In this document: positions 17,202-25,119 of the stretch, in pieces
Layout: each line of letters starts with the position of its first letter
Numbering within the stretch: position 1 is the first letter of the stretch
Assembly (NCBI GenBank): GCA_019721075.1
Contig: JAHEAD010000020.1
Coordinates: 1-33,536 of the forward strand
Direction: 5' to 3'
Source of the DNA: Candidatus Sysuiplasma jiujiangense
GTDB lineage: Archaea; Thermoplasmatota; Thermoplasmata; Sysuiplasmatales; Sysuiplasmataceae
DNA length: 33,536 nt
Program-made: the position numbers and the translations under genes
The notes under the pieces: model-generated
What the model was told of the DNA's origin: nothing
What the model saw: only the letters and a program-made list of their open reading frames with translations
Databases searched by the model: none

Positions 17202-17208
17202 TTTATAA
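17202..17208 (+). promoter_or_regulatory. TATA-like box for ornithine carbamoyltransferase
   Basis: TTTATAA predicts a start near 17230, after the first in-frame ATG (17215) and just before the second (17239). It therefore decides in favour of the second ATG. Confidence 0.42.
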
Positions 17209-17238
17209 CTACAGATGTCTGTTGCACACCGATCGGCA

Positions 17239-18168
17239 ATGAAACGAGATTTGATATCCATTACGGATGCGGCTGGAAAGGCCAATTCGCTGATTAGGAA
17301 CGCTCTGAAACTCAAAAACGAACAGAAGAACAGCGGAGGGAGAATCAGGGAAAAACCGCTGAAAGACAGACAACTGGCAATGATTTTTGAGAAGCCCTCT
17401 ACAAGGACGCGTGTTTCGTTCGAGGTGGCAATGAGCCAGCTCGGCGGAAACGCATTGTTCCTTAACTCTATAGATATGCAGCTCGGAAGAGGGGAAACGA
17501 TCTCCGATACTGCAAGAGTCCTGAGCAGGTACGTGGACGGAATAGTGTACAGAGCATTTGAAAACAGAATCATGAAGGAGCTGGCCACAAGCGCCACCGT
17601 TCCTGTGATAAACGGCCTCGATGATCTCGAGCACCCCTGTCAGGCACTTGCCGATCTGATGACCATACAGGAGAAATTCGGCAGGCTGAAGGGTCTGAAA
17701 CTTGCCTATGTCGGAGACGGTAACAACGTATGCAATTCACTCATGCTCGGATCCGCCATGACCGGAATACATTTCATTGCCGCCACACCCCCAGGATACG
17801 CTCCTCCACAGGCAATAAGCCAGCTAGCCGCATCAATAGCGCTCGAGCATAAATCAAGAGTGGAGATAGTGACTGAACCCGATGCAGCTGCCAAGAATGC
17901 AGACATACTGTATACCGATGTATGGACTTCAATGGGACAGGAATCCGAAAAAAAAGAAAGGGAAAAGATATTCGGCAAATTCCAGATCAACAGCAGGCTG
18001 CTTTCACAGGCACGGAAGAGTGCGATAGTAATGCACTGTCTTCCCGCTCACAGAGGCCTTGAAATAACGGACGATGTCATCGATGGCCGGAACAGCGTCG
18101 TATTCGACCAGGCGGAAAACAGGCTTCACGCGCAGAAGGCAGTACTACTCTGGCTTATCCGGCACTGA
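17239..18168 (+). CDS. argF: ornithine carbamoyltransferase
   Basis: Transfers the carbamoyl group from carbamoyl phosphate to ornithine, giving citrulline in arginine synthesis; cytoplasmic, normally a trimer or higher oligomer. The carbamoyl-phosphate motif STRTRVSFE, the HPCQALADL motif, DVWTSMGQE and the ornithine-binding HCLPAHRG are all present and in order. DVWTSMGQE with HCLPAHRG separates it from aspartate carbamoyltransferase. The frame opens at ATG 17215, but the TATA-like box at 17202-17208 makes the ATG at 17239 the likelier start (MKRDLISITD, 309 residues), which is also how the family usually begins. No other arginine genes are nearby. Its 3' end overlaps the convergent DHH nuclease gene by 24 bp. 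Confidence 0.95.
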   Translation: MKRDLISITDAAGKANSLIRNALKLKNEQKNSGGRIREKPLKDRQLAMIFEKPSTRTRVSFEVAMSQLGGNALFLNSIDMQLGRGETISDTARVLSRYVDGIVYRAFENRIMKELATSATVPVINGLDDLEHPCQALADLMTIQEKFGRLKGLKLAYVGDGNNVCNSLMLGSAMTGIHFIAATPPGYAPPQAISQLAASIALEHKSRVEIVTEPDAAAKNADILYTDVWTSMGQESEKKEREKIFGKFQINSRLLSQARKSAIVMHCLPAHRGLEITDDVIDGRNSVVFDQAENRLHAQKAVLLWLIRH

Positions 18169-19617
18169 CGTCTGAACGGCATCCGGCCTGAGCTGCTCAT
18201 GGAGAATTGCATCGAGCTCCAGGAGGAAGGCTTCCTCCCTGCCCGTATCAATTGTTGCACCTGCCGCTATGCTGTGCCCCCCGCCCACTCCGCCTACCCG
18301 TTCAGCTGCAGTCCTTACAGCATCCGACAGATTAAGACCATTCTGAACAAGCTCCGTGGTTCCCCTGCATGAAACCTTGACTTTTCCCTCGGAATAGGCA
18401 AAACCTACTACAACCTTTGTCTCGTCGACTTCTTTGGATTTCATCATTATGCCTGCAATTGTTCCGACAATCGAGTCCGGTGCTCTATCTCTGGTGTGGA
18501 AGTACTGAAGACTGCCCATCTGATTCAACCCCTCCAGCTTGACCATCTTTATTGTATTCGCCACATTTTTCCGGTGCTCCTGCAGCAGTGAAATTGCTTC
18601 GTCCAAAACAGTTCCCCTTACACCCAGGCACAATTCGAGACCGGTTGAGTATTTCTCATACCTGCCGCAAGCATTGATCAGCGTTGCAAATTCCTTCGCA
18701 TCCCTTGGCATTCTAGTGTCTTCTTCTGCTCTTGGATCCGTGATTATGTATGTTTCCCCAACTATTGCGTTGATATGTTCCGGAGAAGCATTATCGGCTA
18801 TCAGGCTCTGGACTATGAATGATACGATCCTCCTTCTGTCATCGGCCGAGATCTCATTCCATGTCCTTTCCTTCCCGCCTTCGCGGTAGCTCACGCCAAT
18901 GGAATCCAGCATTCGTACGGACGCACCGGGCTCGGAAGATATGCCGGGAATCGGCGGATCAACAGAGTATTCCAGCAGCTTGCTCAGCGGTCTTGTTTCC
19001 TTTCCGTAGAATCTTGCATCGCGAAGTATCCTGACGCTTCCTGCAGAGACAGCTTCCTCCAGTACGATTCTGTTCAGTCCCGTAAGTCTGCCGTACCTTG
19101 AATCCTGTAGATCGCCGACAGCTCCGACCAGGGAAACCGCGGCCATATCGCTGTTTCTGCTGTCAACAGCTCTTGAAATAAAGAATGCTGTAGTGGATGA
19201 AGATATTTCAGTGGAACCTTCTATGCCGAAAAGGTGGGCATTGAGGTGGTGAATCGTGCTTTCTGCGAGCTTGAAACTGCCGTTGTCAAGCGTCAGCGGA
19301 TTTTCGATTTCGGGTTCATGGTGGTCCGCTATCACCATGTTCATGCCCGAGAATTTGGAAAGATAACCGGAGCCGAGATCATTCATCCAAACCAGGCTGT
19401 CTTTCTTGGATTTGACAAGTTCGATAGCCCTGTCGTCGAGTTTCTTGAGGAAGCTTATTTCGACAGGAATCGAAAGCCTTCGTGCAGTCTCGTAAGCGAT
19501 AGATCCGGAGGTGATGCCGTCCGCATCTATATGCGTGAATATGGAAATCCTGCTAGCCTCCTTCACTGCTCTTGCAACACGTTTGGCTTCTTCGGTGAAA
19601 AGCCTCTGGGCATTCAT
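18145..19617 (-). CDS. DHH-family single-strand nuclease, archaeal RecJ/GAN-like
   Basis: A predicted Mn/Mg-dependent 5'-3' single-strand exonuclease of the RecJ type, acting in DNA replication or repair; archaeal relatives bind the GINS replication complex. Metal ligands are visible: His29-Ile-Asp31-Ala-Asp33 (motif I), Asp80 in NDLGSG, Asp98-His99-His100 (the DHH motif) and an Asp in AVGDLQDSRYG near 168. The DHHA1 domain ends with GGVGGGHSIAAGA near residue 450. At 490 residues without extra OB domains it matches archaeal RecJ homologues rather than bacterial RecJ. Its ATG directly follows the stop codon of the upstream gene (TGA-ATG), so the two are co-translated. An oligoribonuclease-like role is a possible alternative. 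Confidence 0.88.
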   Translation of the reverse strand: MNAQRLFTEEAKRVARAVKEASRISIFTHIDADGITSGSIAYETARRLSIPVEISFLKKLDDRAIELVKSKKDSLVWMNDLGSGYLSKFSGMNMVIADHHEPEIENPLTLDNGSFKLAESTIHHLNAHLFGIEGSTEISSSTTAFFISRAVDSRNSDMAAVSLVGAVGDLQDSRYGRLTGLNRIVLEEAVSAGSVRILRDARFYGKETRPLSKLLEYSVDPPIPGISSEPGASVRMLDSIGVSYREGGKERTWNEISADDRRRIVSFIVQSLIADNASPEHINAIVGETYIITDPRAEEDTRMPRDAKEFATLINACGRYEKYSTGLELCLGVRGTVLDEAISLLQEHRKNVANTIKMVKLEGLNQMGSLQYFHTRDRAPDSIVGTIAGIMMKSKEVDETKVVVGFAYSEGKVKVSCRGTTELVQNGLNLSDAVRTAAERVGGVGGGHSIAAGATIDTGREEAFLLELDAILHEQLRPDAVQTSVPDKPE

Positions 19618-20358
19618 TCAGTACCCCTCCATGTACTCGGAACACATCATATCCCTTATCTTCATTGACAGTGGATAAAGGTTGCAGGTGTCTTCGCTGT
19701 TATATAATGTCAGCATGTTCAGAAATGCTCTTCGCCCCGTTCTTGTCCATGACTTCCACAATTGCACAGCTCTGCCGTTGACGGAGAGTTCTACAATCCT
19801 GCTTCTCTTGATGCAGAGTTCCCTTTCAATCTTTTTCAGACCTCCCCTCAAGCCCAGCTGATTTGCGATGGGAAGTAGGTCCACGGCTGCGTAACTGTCT
19901 TCGATATCCGGAAACAGTCGTTTCAGGAAACGAAGATCATGCCTCGCACCGTTATAGAATACAAGAATCTTTGAATCTCCAAGCTTTTCGGCGATATTCT
20001 TCCTGTTCAGATCCTTTCCCTTCAGCAGGAAGGAGTAGCTGTTATTCCTGCAAATTCCAACAATCGCCGGATTCGCATATTTTCCATAGCCGTCCATTTC
20101 GATATCCACAAACGCGCATGAGTTTTCAAAATCGAACAGCAGGCGCCACCGTTCGGCGGGTCTGAGACGTCTGGCGAAATAGACCGCATCCATCCTTTTG
20201 AAGGCGTTCTCCGCTTCCTCCATTTCATGCCGTAAACGCGGGCTCGCGGAAATTCCAGATTCAGGAAGGTCATTCCAGTCCATGCATCCATTTCTCCAGA
20301 GACCCCTTTCCCTTGCGACTCCAATGCCGCCGAATATTATGAATGTACTGCGCATCAT
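19618..20358 (-). CDS. DEDD-type RNase H-like exonuclease domain protein
   Basis: A predicted 3'-5' exonuclease of the RNase H-like superfamily (YprB-like, RNase_H_2). The first ~75 residues are not conserved to my knowledge. The nuclease core then shows VDIEMDG (Asp85, Glu87), FYNGARHDLRFL (Asp141) and YNSEDTCNLYPL (Asp223), giving the four acids expected for two metal ions. The segment RGGLKKIERELCIKR between the last two motifs is also typical of this group. It starts at tandem ATG codons and its stop touches the start of the DHH nuclease gene, so the two are probably one functional unit. A TATA-like element (minus-strand AACTTAATCT near 20402) lies upstream. The substrate is unknown. Confidence 0.78.
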   Translation of the reverse strand: MMRSTFIIFGGIGVARERGLWRNGCMDWNDLPESGISASPRLRHEMEEAENAFKRMDAVYFARRLRPAERWRLLFDFENSCAFVDIEMDGYGKYANPAIVGICRNNSYSFLLKGKDLNRKNIAEKLGDSKILVFYNGARHDLRFLKRLFPDIEDSYAAVDLLPIANQLGLRGGLKKIERELCIKRSRIVELSVNGRAVQLWKSWTRTGRRAFLNMLTLYNSEDTCNLYPLSMKIRDMMCSEYMEGY

Positions 20359-20483
20359 TCAGAATCAACTGTTCTCCAGTCTTCCAGAGGATGTCATAGA
20401 TTAAGTTTTCCCGGACCGGCCCGAAGCGACGCCGAACAGTCACAGTTTTAGGTTAAGGAGCAATAGGATGCGAAGGTAGAGGC

Positions 20484-21245
20484 ATGAACAGGGAATACCG
20501 TCTGAATGACAATCTGATAATAAGCGGTCTCGGCCTTGTCTACATACCTGACGAAGAGACAGTAGGCATATCCGATCTGCATCTTGGATTCGAGATGTAT
20601 CTCGAGTCTGAAGGCGTGCATCTACCGAGAGTGCAGTTGAAGATTGAGGAGGAGAGACTGAGTACAATCATCGAGGACTATTCCCCCTCGACTGTTCTGA
20701 TAAACGGCGATGTGAAGCATGAATTCAGCAGAAACACGCCGCAGGAATGGATAGAGATCAAGAGGCTCTTCTCGCTTCTTACCAGCAAATGCAGAGTCCT
20801 GATCGTGAGAGGGAATCACGACAATTACATTCTAAACATCGCCAGCAGGTACGGAATCAGGGTGGTGCGATCGGCCAGCATAGGCAACTGCCAATTTTCT
20901 CATGGCGACATGCTTGTGCCATCCAGCGGTGATCGGACGATCGTCATCGGCCATGAGCATCCGTCCATCAGGATAGTTGACAATGTGAGTGCTTCAGTCA
21001 AATTCCCTGCTTTCGTTTACTTCAGGCGAAACCCGCTCCTGATATTGCCGGCTTTCAGCCCTTTTGCTCTCGGAACGGATGTAATCTCAGACTGGTGGAG
21101 CTTTCAGAGTCCGTATCTGAAGGGGAGGGATAGCGGGGATGCTGTGATATATGCCGTTGTCAACAGCAGATTGAGGAAGCTCGGAAAGCTGTCCGATGTC
21201 CGCAATGCGCATTCAGGCACATCAGATGCATGGCAGGAGGATTGA
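20484..21245 (+). CDS. archaeal SbcD-like metallophosphoesterase
   Basis: A calcineurin-type phosphoesterase, probably a nuclease or phosphodiesterase using two metal ions. All motifs are present: GISDLHLG (Asp31, His33), INGDVKH (Asp76), RGNHDN (Asn111, His112), FSHGD (His140) and GHEHP (His157, His159). Length (253) and motif spacing fit the archaeal SbcD-related family of small proteins rather than Mre11, which is longer and linked to Rad50; no Rad50 gene is nearby. It is divergent from the RNase H-like/DHH nuclease pair, separated by about 125 bp, which suggests a shared nucleic-acid task. GTAGAGG precedes the ATG. Confidence 0.85.
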   Translation: MNREYRLNDNLIISGLGLVYIPDEETVGISDLHLGFEMYLESEGVHLPRVQLKIEEERLSTIIEDYSPSTVLINGDVKHEFSRNTPQEWIEIKRLFSLLTSKCRVLIVRGNHDNYILNIASRYGIRVVRSASIGNCQFSHGDMLVPSSGDRTIVIGHEHPSIRIVDNVSASVKFPAFVYFRRNPLLILPAFSPFALGTDVISDWWSFQSPYLKGRDSGDAVIYAVVNSRLRKLGKLSDVRNAHSGTSDAWQED

Positions 21246-21254
21246 ATCCCTCGC

Positions 21255-22214
21255 TCACAGAGGCCTGAGGGTTGCGTTTTTCGGTATGCCGAGTATTTTC
21301 CTCACTCGCATGTGGCTCTGCAAAGGCGTTTCTATCGTATTCAGCAGATAAACGTCCGTCTGCTTTAGCAGCATTCCATATGCCTTCTTTCTCAATTTCA
21401 GCTTTCTTTCGTTTTGAACAAGAAAATGCGGATTGCAGAAGTTGTTTTTCACGAGATAATCAAGCGCCTCCTCTGCATCCATCTTCCGTACGGGCTCCCT
21501 GTCCCTGCTGTCCCTTTTAAGCAGTATGACGTGTTTCAGCGGGACGCTGTCCCTTATGTTTCCGCGCCCGACGATCCGGCTTATATCGACTACGGCCCTG
21601 TCCTTGTTGTCGAATCTTGCAATCTTGACGAGTTTTTCATATTCATGCCACACGTCGCCGACGTCTGCGCGGATGTATGACTCATTCTCTGAACCGTAGG
21701 CAATGACGTCGCCGTTGAAAAAACGGAAGAAATGCCAGTCATCGCCTATGAACCTGACATTTTTAAGCCTCATCAGCCCGTATGCTGTTGTTGTCTTACC
21801 CGTCCCTGACGGCGCAATGATGGAAACGCCGTGTCCGTCCACGTCGAGGCAGGCACCGTGTATTGAATAGATGTCATGGTTCTCCTCCATCACATCCCCT
21901 GCGATTGCAAGGGCAATACTCTTGACATAGCCGTAATAGTCCGTGTCAAGGAGAAAGGCAGTATTGCTCAGCGGATCATACTTAACTGTCTCCTCCCCGC
22001 CTATGTTCCGTACGAAAAGCCTTCCATGGGAATGTATGGTGTGCATTATAGGAAACCAGTTTCTTCTCCACTCGTCAGCCCAGTAGTCTATATCTGTGTT
22101 CAGCTTTATGCAGACGCCCGAGATGTTTGCCTTCAGGCCGTACGGCAGATTGTTTCCCAGATTTTCGAGCAGTTTTTCCCTTTCTTCCGGAGTGATGATT
22201 TCCTTCCTGTACAT
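21255..22214 (-). CDS. HPr-kinase-like P-loop ATPase
   Basis: Resembles the C-terminal catalytic domain of HPr serine kinase/phosphorylase and PEP carboxykinase. The Walker A loop is APSGTGKTT (134-142), preceded by the family pattern HGACLDVDGHGVSI and followed by FIGDDWHFF (155-163), with Asp158/Asp159 likely metal ligands. An N-terminal domain of about 110 residues is unassigned. The frame opens at 22334, but the ATG at 22214 has AGGAG (minus strand) 10 bp upstream, and the extra N-terminus is basic and unlike the family, so 319 residues is preferred. A TATA-like element lies near 22298-22306. No HPr or phosphotransferase gene is in the window, so the target is unknown; small-molecule or other protein phosphorylation are both open. 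Confidence 0.75.
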   Translation of the reverse strand: MYRKEIITPEEREKLLENLGNNLPYGLKANISGVCIKLNTDIDYWADEWRRNWFPIMHTIHSHGRLFVRNIGGEETVKYDPLSNTAFLLDTDYYGYVKSIALAIAGDVMEENHDIYSIHGACLDVDGHGVSIIAPSGTGKTTTAYGLMRLKNVRFIGDDWHFFRFFNGDVIAYGSENESYIRADVGDVWHEYEKLVKIARFDNKDRAVVDISRIVGRGNIRDSVPLKHVILLKRDSRDREPVRKMDAEEALDYLVKNNFCNPHFLVQNERKLKLRKKAYGMLLKQTDVYLLNTIETPLQSHMRVRKILGIPKNATLRPL

Positions 22215-22334
22215 TTTTCCAGTCTCCTGTCGGAACAAATTCCCGGTCCGTGCAACCTGTAAGATTTGTTTTCGATGACACCTTATCAAGGTCACTACTT
22301 TAACTTTTGTAACACGGACTGTCGCATAGTGCAT

Positions 22335-23001
22335 ATCAGCAGGTGCACTATTCCCTGATGAAGCTGTTCAGACAAAGAAAGGTGCGCGATTGAAGCGCAG
22401 ACTGCTGCCACTTAAACTCTTCAGCGACATCATCACTGAATTCGAGATTGCACTCCCCTCCTCCTGGAAACAAAGCACAGGTCCTTCAAATCCTATATCA
22501 GAGCAGCCGCTTTTATGGAAATTGGCTGATGTGAATGCGGCTTCGCCTCCTTCAGCCAGGACACACTGTATCCGCAGCCATCCCCTTCGACATTGCCTGC
22601 TTCTGTGGAAATCCGCGCACCTGTATTGGCCACGATTAGCGCATCCTGATGAGTCGTAAAGATGTATGACGCTTGCATGAATATCCTGTTACTGAGCATG
22701 ATGGGGGTAACGTTGCAGGCGGCATAAATGCAGTCAAAGCGTGTTCCGGGTCTCTTTCGATCTGCTGGAATCCAGTCGGCGGAGTCTATTGGCATCAAAT
22801 AGCCGGAAACTGCCAGTGTTCATGTCGACATTGTTGACTGAAATCGCGAGCTTCGGAAGCGCTGAAACCGTCAGGAGCTAAAACATCTGTTCCCTGTCCA
22901 AGCGGTTTTGCGAAAGCCGGTAACAACGGCACTTTATGGACAGTAAGAGGACTGCAGGACGATGTGAACTGTGCAGCCAGGCCGTCGCGGTCCTGCAACT
23001 T
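22335..23001. other. about 670 bp without a clear gene; possible gene remnant
   Basis: No confident gene lies here. Two minus-strand frames (22795-23022 and 22493-22795) are arranged stop-over-start (TGATG) and the second reads like a real protein, described separately. The promoter of the isopentenyl phosphate kinase gene overlaps the right end. Confidence 0.3.
22493..22795 (-). CDS. possible small or remnant gene, unknown
   Basis: A 100-codon frame starting with ATG at 22795, where the A of the ATG is also the last base of the TGA closing the frame upstream. The product (MPIDSADWIPADRKRPG...) has an even amino-acid mix with passages such as FTTHQDALIVANTGARIS that read like genuine protein, unlike shadow frames. 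No family is recognised, no ribosome binding site or promoter is clear, and the upstream frame runs into the promoter of a divergent gene. It may be the surviving 3' part of a decayed gene. Low confidence. Confidence 0.25.
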   Translation of the reverse strand: MPIDSADWIPADRKRPGTRFDCIYAACNVTPIMLSNRIFMQASYIFTTHQDALIVANTGARISTEAGNVEGDGCGYSVSWLKEAKPHSHQPISIKAAALI

Positions 23002-23010
23002 GTTTTTATG
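23002..23010 (+). promoter_or_regulatory. TATA-like box for isopentenyl phosphate kinase
   Basis: GTTTTTATG is centred 29 bp before the ATG at 23035. It implies a leaderless or nearly leaderless message and argues against the longer frame that opens at 22936. Confidence 0.4.
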
Positions 23011-23034
23011 CAACCTCCACATTCATTTAGCCCG

Positions 23035-23901
23035 ATGAACGGTCATTCGGAATTCAAAATTGCACTTGTCAAACTGGGCGGGAGCGTTCTGACTAACAAG
23101 TCCAGGCTACGGTCTTTTTCAGAATTGGATGGACGAAGACTCGCTTCAGAAGTTAAGGGATATGCACTTAAGGGGGGGAGACGAAGGCTGGTTCTGGTGC
23201 ATGGCGGAGGATCATTCGGGCATATAAGGGCAAAGAAATACGGACTTTCTGCTGGCTTCAAGGAGAGATATCAGCTCGCCGGGTTCGCGCAGGTCAGGAA
23301 CGACATGAGGGATCTGAACGCCAGGGTTGTCGGGAATCTTGTCGACGAGGGGATTCCAGCCATTTCATTTCCACCCGAGACATTTTTAAAGGTGCGTGAC
23401 GGCATTGTGGTAAAAACGGAGACAGAGGCGCTGGAAAGGTGCGTTGCTGCAGGCATTGTGCCGGTGTCCTTTGGTGATGCAGTCATAGACATGGGCAAAA
23501 CATTCGGCATACTTTCCGGTGATGCAGTCATGTTGTCGCTGAGCATTGCGCTGCAACCGGCAATCTCGGTCTTCTGCACAGACGTTGACGGCGTCTTCGA
23601 CTCGAACCCGAAATTGTCAGGCGACGCGAGACTGGTCAGGCGACTGAGCGGGTCTGAGTATGTGAATACGGACGCACAGTACATTCACGATGTCACGGGC
23701 GAAATGGGCGGAAAGCTGAAATTTCTTTTTGACATTGCGGAGAACAGCGGAAGGACTCTCGTCATTAACGGCAAGGTCCGGACAAGACTGGAAAGAGCGC
23801 TTTCGGGCAGGCGCGTTACATCGACCGAAGTTATCCCCCGTTATTCACGATCCGGAGCAGGCGGTCCGGGGGAAGTGACTAGGTTTAATAATTTCCATTG
23901 A
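23035..23901 (+). CDS. ipk: isopentenyl phosphate kinase
   Basis: Phosphorylates isopentenyl phosphate to isopentenyl diphosphate, the last step of the archaeal forms of the mevalonate route. It belongs to the amino-acid kinase fold: KLGGS (Lys13) binds phosphate, HGGGSFGH (56-63) contains the catalytic His63 that marks IPKs, SGDAVMLSLS and CTDVDGVFDSNP line the ATP site, and VTGEMGGKL is the late glycine loop. The frame opens at 22936, but the ATG at 23035 is chosen because a TATA-like box sits 29 bp before it and MNGHSEFKIALVKLGGS fits the family start; the product has 288 residues. It leads a cluster with IPP isomerase and GGPP synthase. In Thermoplasma relatives IPK serves the mevalonate 3-phosphate route, which may apply here. 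Confidence 0.93.
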   Translation: MNGHSEFKIALVKLGGSVLTNKSRLRSFSELDGRRLASEVKGYALKGGRRRLVLVHGGGSFGHIRAKKYGLSAGFKERYQLAGFAQVRNDMRDLNARVVGNLVDEGIPAISFPPETFLKVRDGIVVKTETEALERCVAAGIVPVSFGDAVIDMGKTFGILSGDAVMLSLSIALQPAISVFCTDVDGVFDSNPKLSGDARLVRRLSGSEYVNTDAQYIHDVTGEMGGKLKFLFDIAENSGRTLVINGKVRTRLERALSGRRVTSTEVIPRYSRSGAGGPGEVTRFNNFH

Positions 23902-23920
23902 ATGTCTCAGCAGGATAGGA

Positions 23921-25045
23921 TTGGCAAATTCATCTTTTATTGAAGAGAATGTGAATAACGTACTGCAGGGTGACTGTTCAGACATAATGCAGCGGTTTCC
24001 GCCGGAATCGGTCGATCTGATATTTGCGGATCCGCCCTACAACCTGCAACTGAACGGTGAGCTGCTGAGACCCAACCAGACAGTGGTTGATGCGGTAAGG
24101 GATGAATGGGACAGGTTCGGCAGCTTCGGGGAGTATGACGAATTTACCGGCAGATGGCTCTCCGGGTGCAGAAGAATACTGAAACGAAACGGTGCTATCT
24201 GGGTAATCGGCACATACCACAATATATTCCGCATTGGCAGAATTATGCAGGATCTGGGATTCTGGATACTCAATGACGTGGTTTGGATTAAAACAAATCC
24301 GATGCCGAATTTCAAGGGAACAAGGTTTACCAATGCGCACGAGACACTGATCCTTGCGGTTAAAAATGCAGGCTCGAAATATACATTCCATTATAAATCA
24401 ATGAAAGCCTACAATGACGGGCTCCAGATGCGGAGCGACTGGGAGATTCCGATATGCGGCAGGAAAGAGAGAATCATGTCAGCCGGCAGAAAGGCACACT
24501 CCACGCAGAAACCGCTTGAACTGTTGATGCGCGTACTGCTTTCCACATCGAGTCCTGGAGACCTCGTGCTTGATCCGTTCGCCGGCACAGGCACTACACT
24601 CATTGCGGCAAAACAGCTGGGAAGAAGATATATCGGGATCGAACGTAATGAGACATACGCACGCATCGCGCTCAAACGTCTTGCATCTGTGGCACCGCAT
24701 CCTCCGGGCATACTCGCCTATCCAATGGAACGGCGGGAAGCGAGGATCCCCTTCGGAAGCCTTGTTTCGAATGGATATGCGGCGGCAGGGGAAACGCTAT
24801 ATTCAAAGGACAGGCAGCACTCTGCGACGATTCTCGCAGGCGGAGCGATATTGTCCGGCAATGTGAGCGGAAGCATCCATTATGTGAGCGCCCGCCTGCA
24901 AGGCAAACCGGAATCGAACGGCTGGTCATTCTGGCATGTCGAACGGAATGGAAAACTTGTGTCAATTGATGATCTCAGGAAGAAATTCAGGGAGGAGGTG
25001 TTTGCCTCCCCATGTCCTGTGGATTGGGAAACCCGGCAGGACTGA
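23921..25045 (+). CDS. CcrM/HinfI-like adenine DNA methyltransferase
   Basis: Predicted to methylate adenine N6 in DNA. Motif order is that of beta-class enzymes: the catalytic DPPYNLQL (37-44) comes first, and the AdoMet-binding DPFAGTGTT comes late (near 210). The N-terminus with GDCSDIM and ESVDLIFADPPYNLQL is very close to CcrM and M.HinfI, which modify GANTC. The C-terminal ~100 residues match their extra domain (GSIHYVSARLQG, NGWSFWHVERNGKLVSIDDLR). GANTC is therefore the likely target, by inference. No restriction endonuclease is adjacent, so it looks solitary. The TTG start at 23921 follows the IPK stop by 19 bp; a GTG at 23951 is an alternative. Its place within an isoprenoid cluster is unexpected. 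Confidence 0.9.
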   Translation: MANSSFIEENVNNVLQGDCSDIMQRFPPESVDLIFADPPYNLQLNGELLRPNQTVVDAVRDEWDRFGSFGEYDEFTGRWLSGCRRILKRNGAIWVIGTYHNIFRIGRIMQDLGFWILNDVVWIKTNPMPNFKGTRFTNAHETLILAVKNAGSKYTFHYKSMKAYNDGLQMRSDWEIPICGRKERIMSAGRKAHSTQKPLELLMRVLLSTSSPGDLVLDPFAGTGTTLIAAKQLGRRYIGIERNETYARIALKRLASVAPHPPGILAYPMERREARIPFGSLVSNGYAAAGETLYSKDRQHSATILAGGAILSGNVSGSIHYVSARLQGKPESNGWSFWHVERNGKLVSIDDLRKKFREEVFASPCPVDWETRQD

Positions 25046-25092
25046 ATTTCCGCTCGTTCGTTTCATGACCATTTTGGTAGCAGTTACGAAAC

Positions 25093-25099
25093 TTTTATT
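25093..25099 (+). promoter_or_regulatory. TATA-like box for IPP isomerase
   Basis: TTTTATT is centred 24 bp before the ATG at 25120, so the message is probably leaderless and separate from that of the methyltransferase. Confidence 0.42.
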
Positions 25100-25119
25100 C
25101 ACAGGGCATTAATCCTGTA

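Noticed and set aside
17055-17297. 80-codon plus-strand frame upstream of ornithine carbamoyltransferase
   Set aside because: It overlaps the promoter and first 59 bases of the carbamoyltransferase gene in another frame and has no family features.
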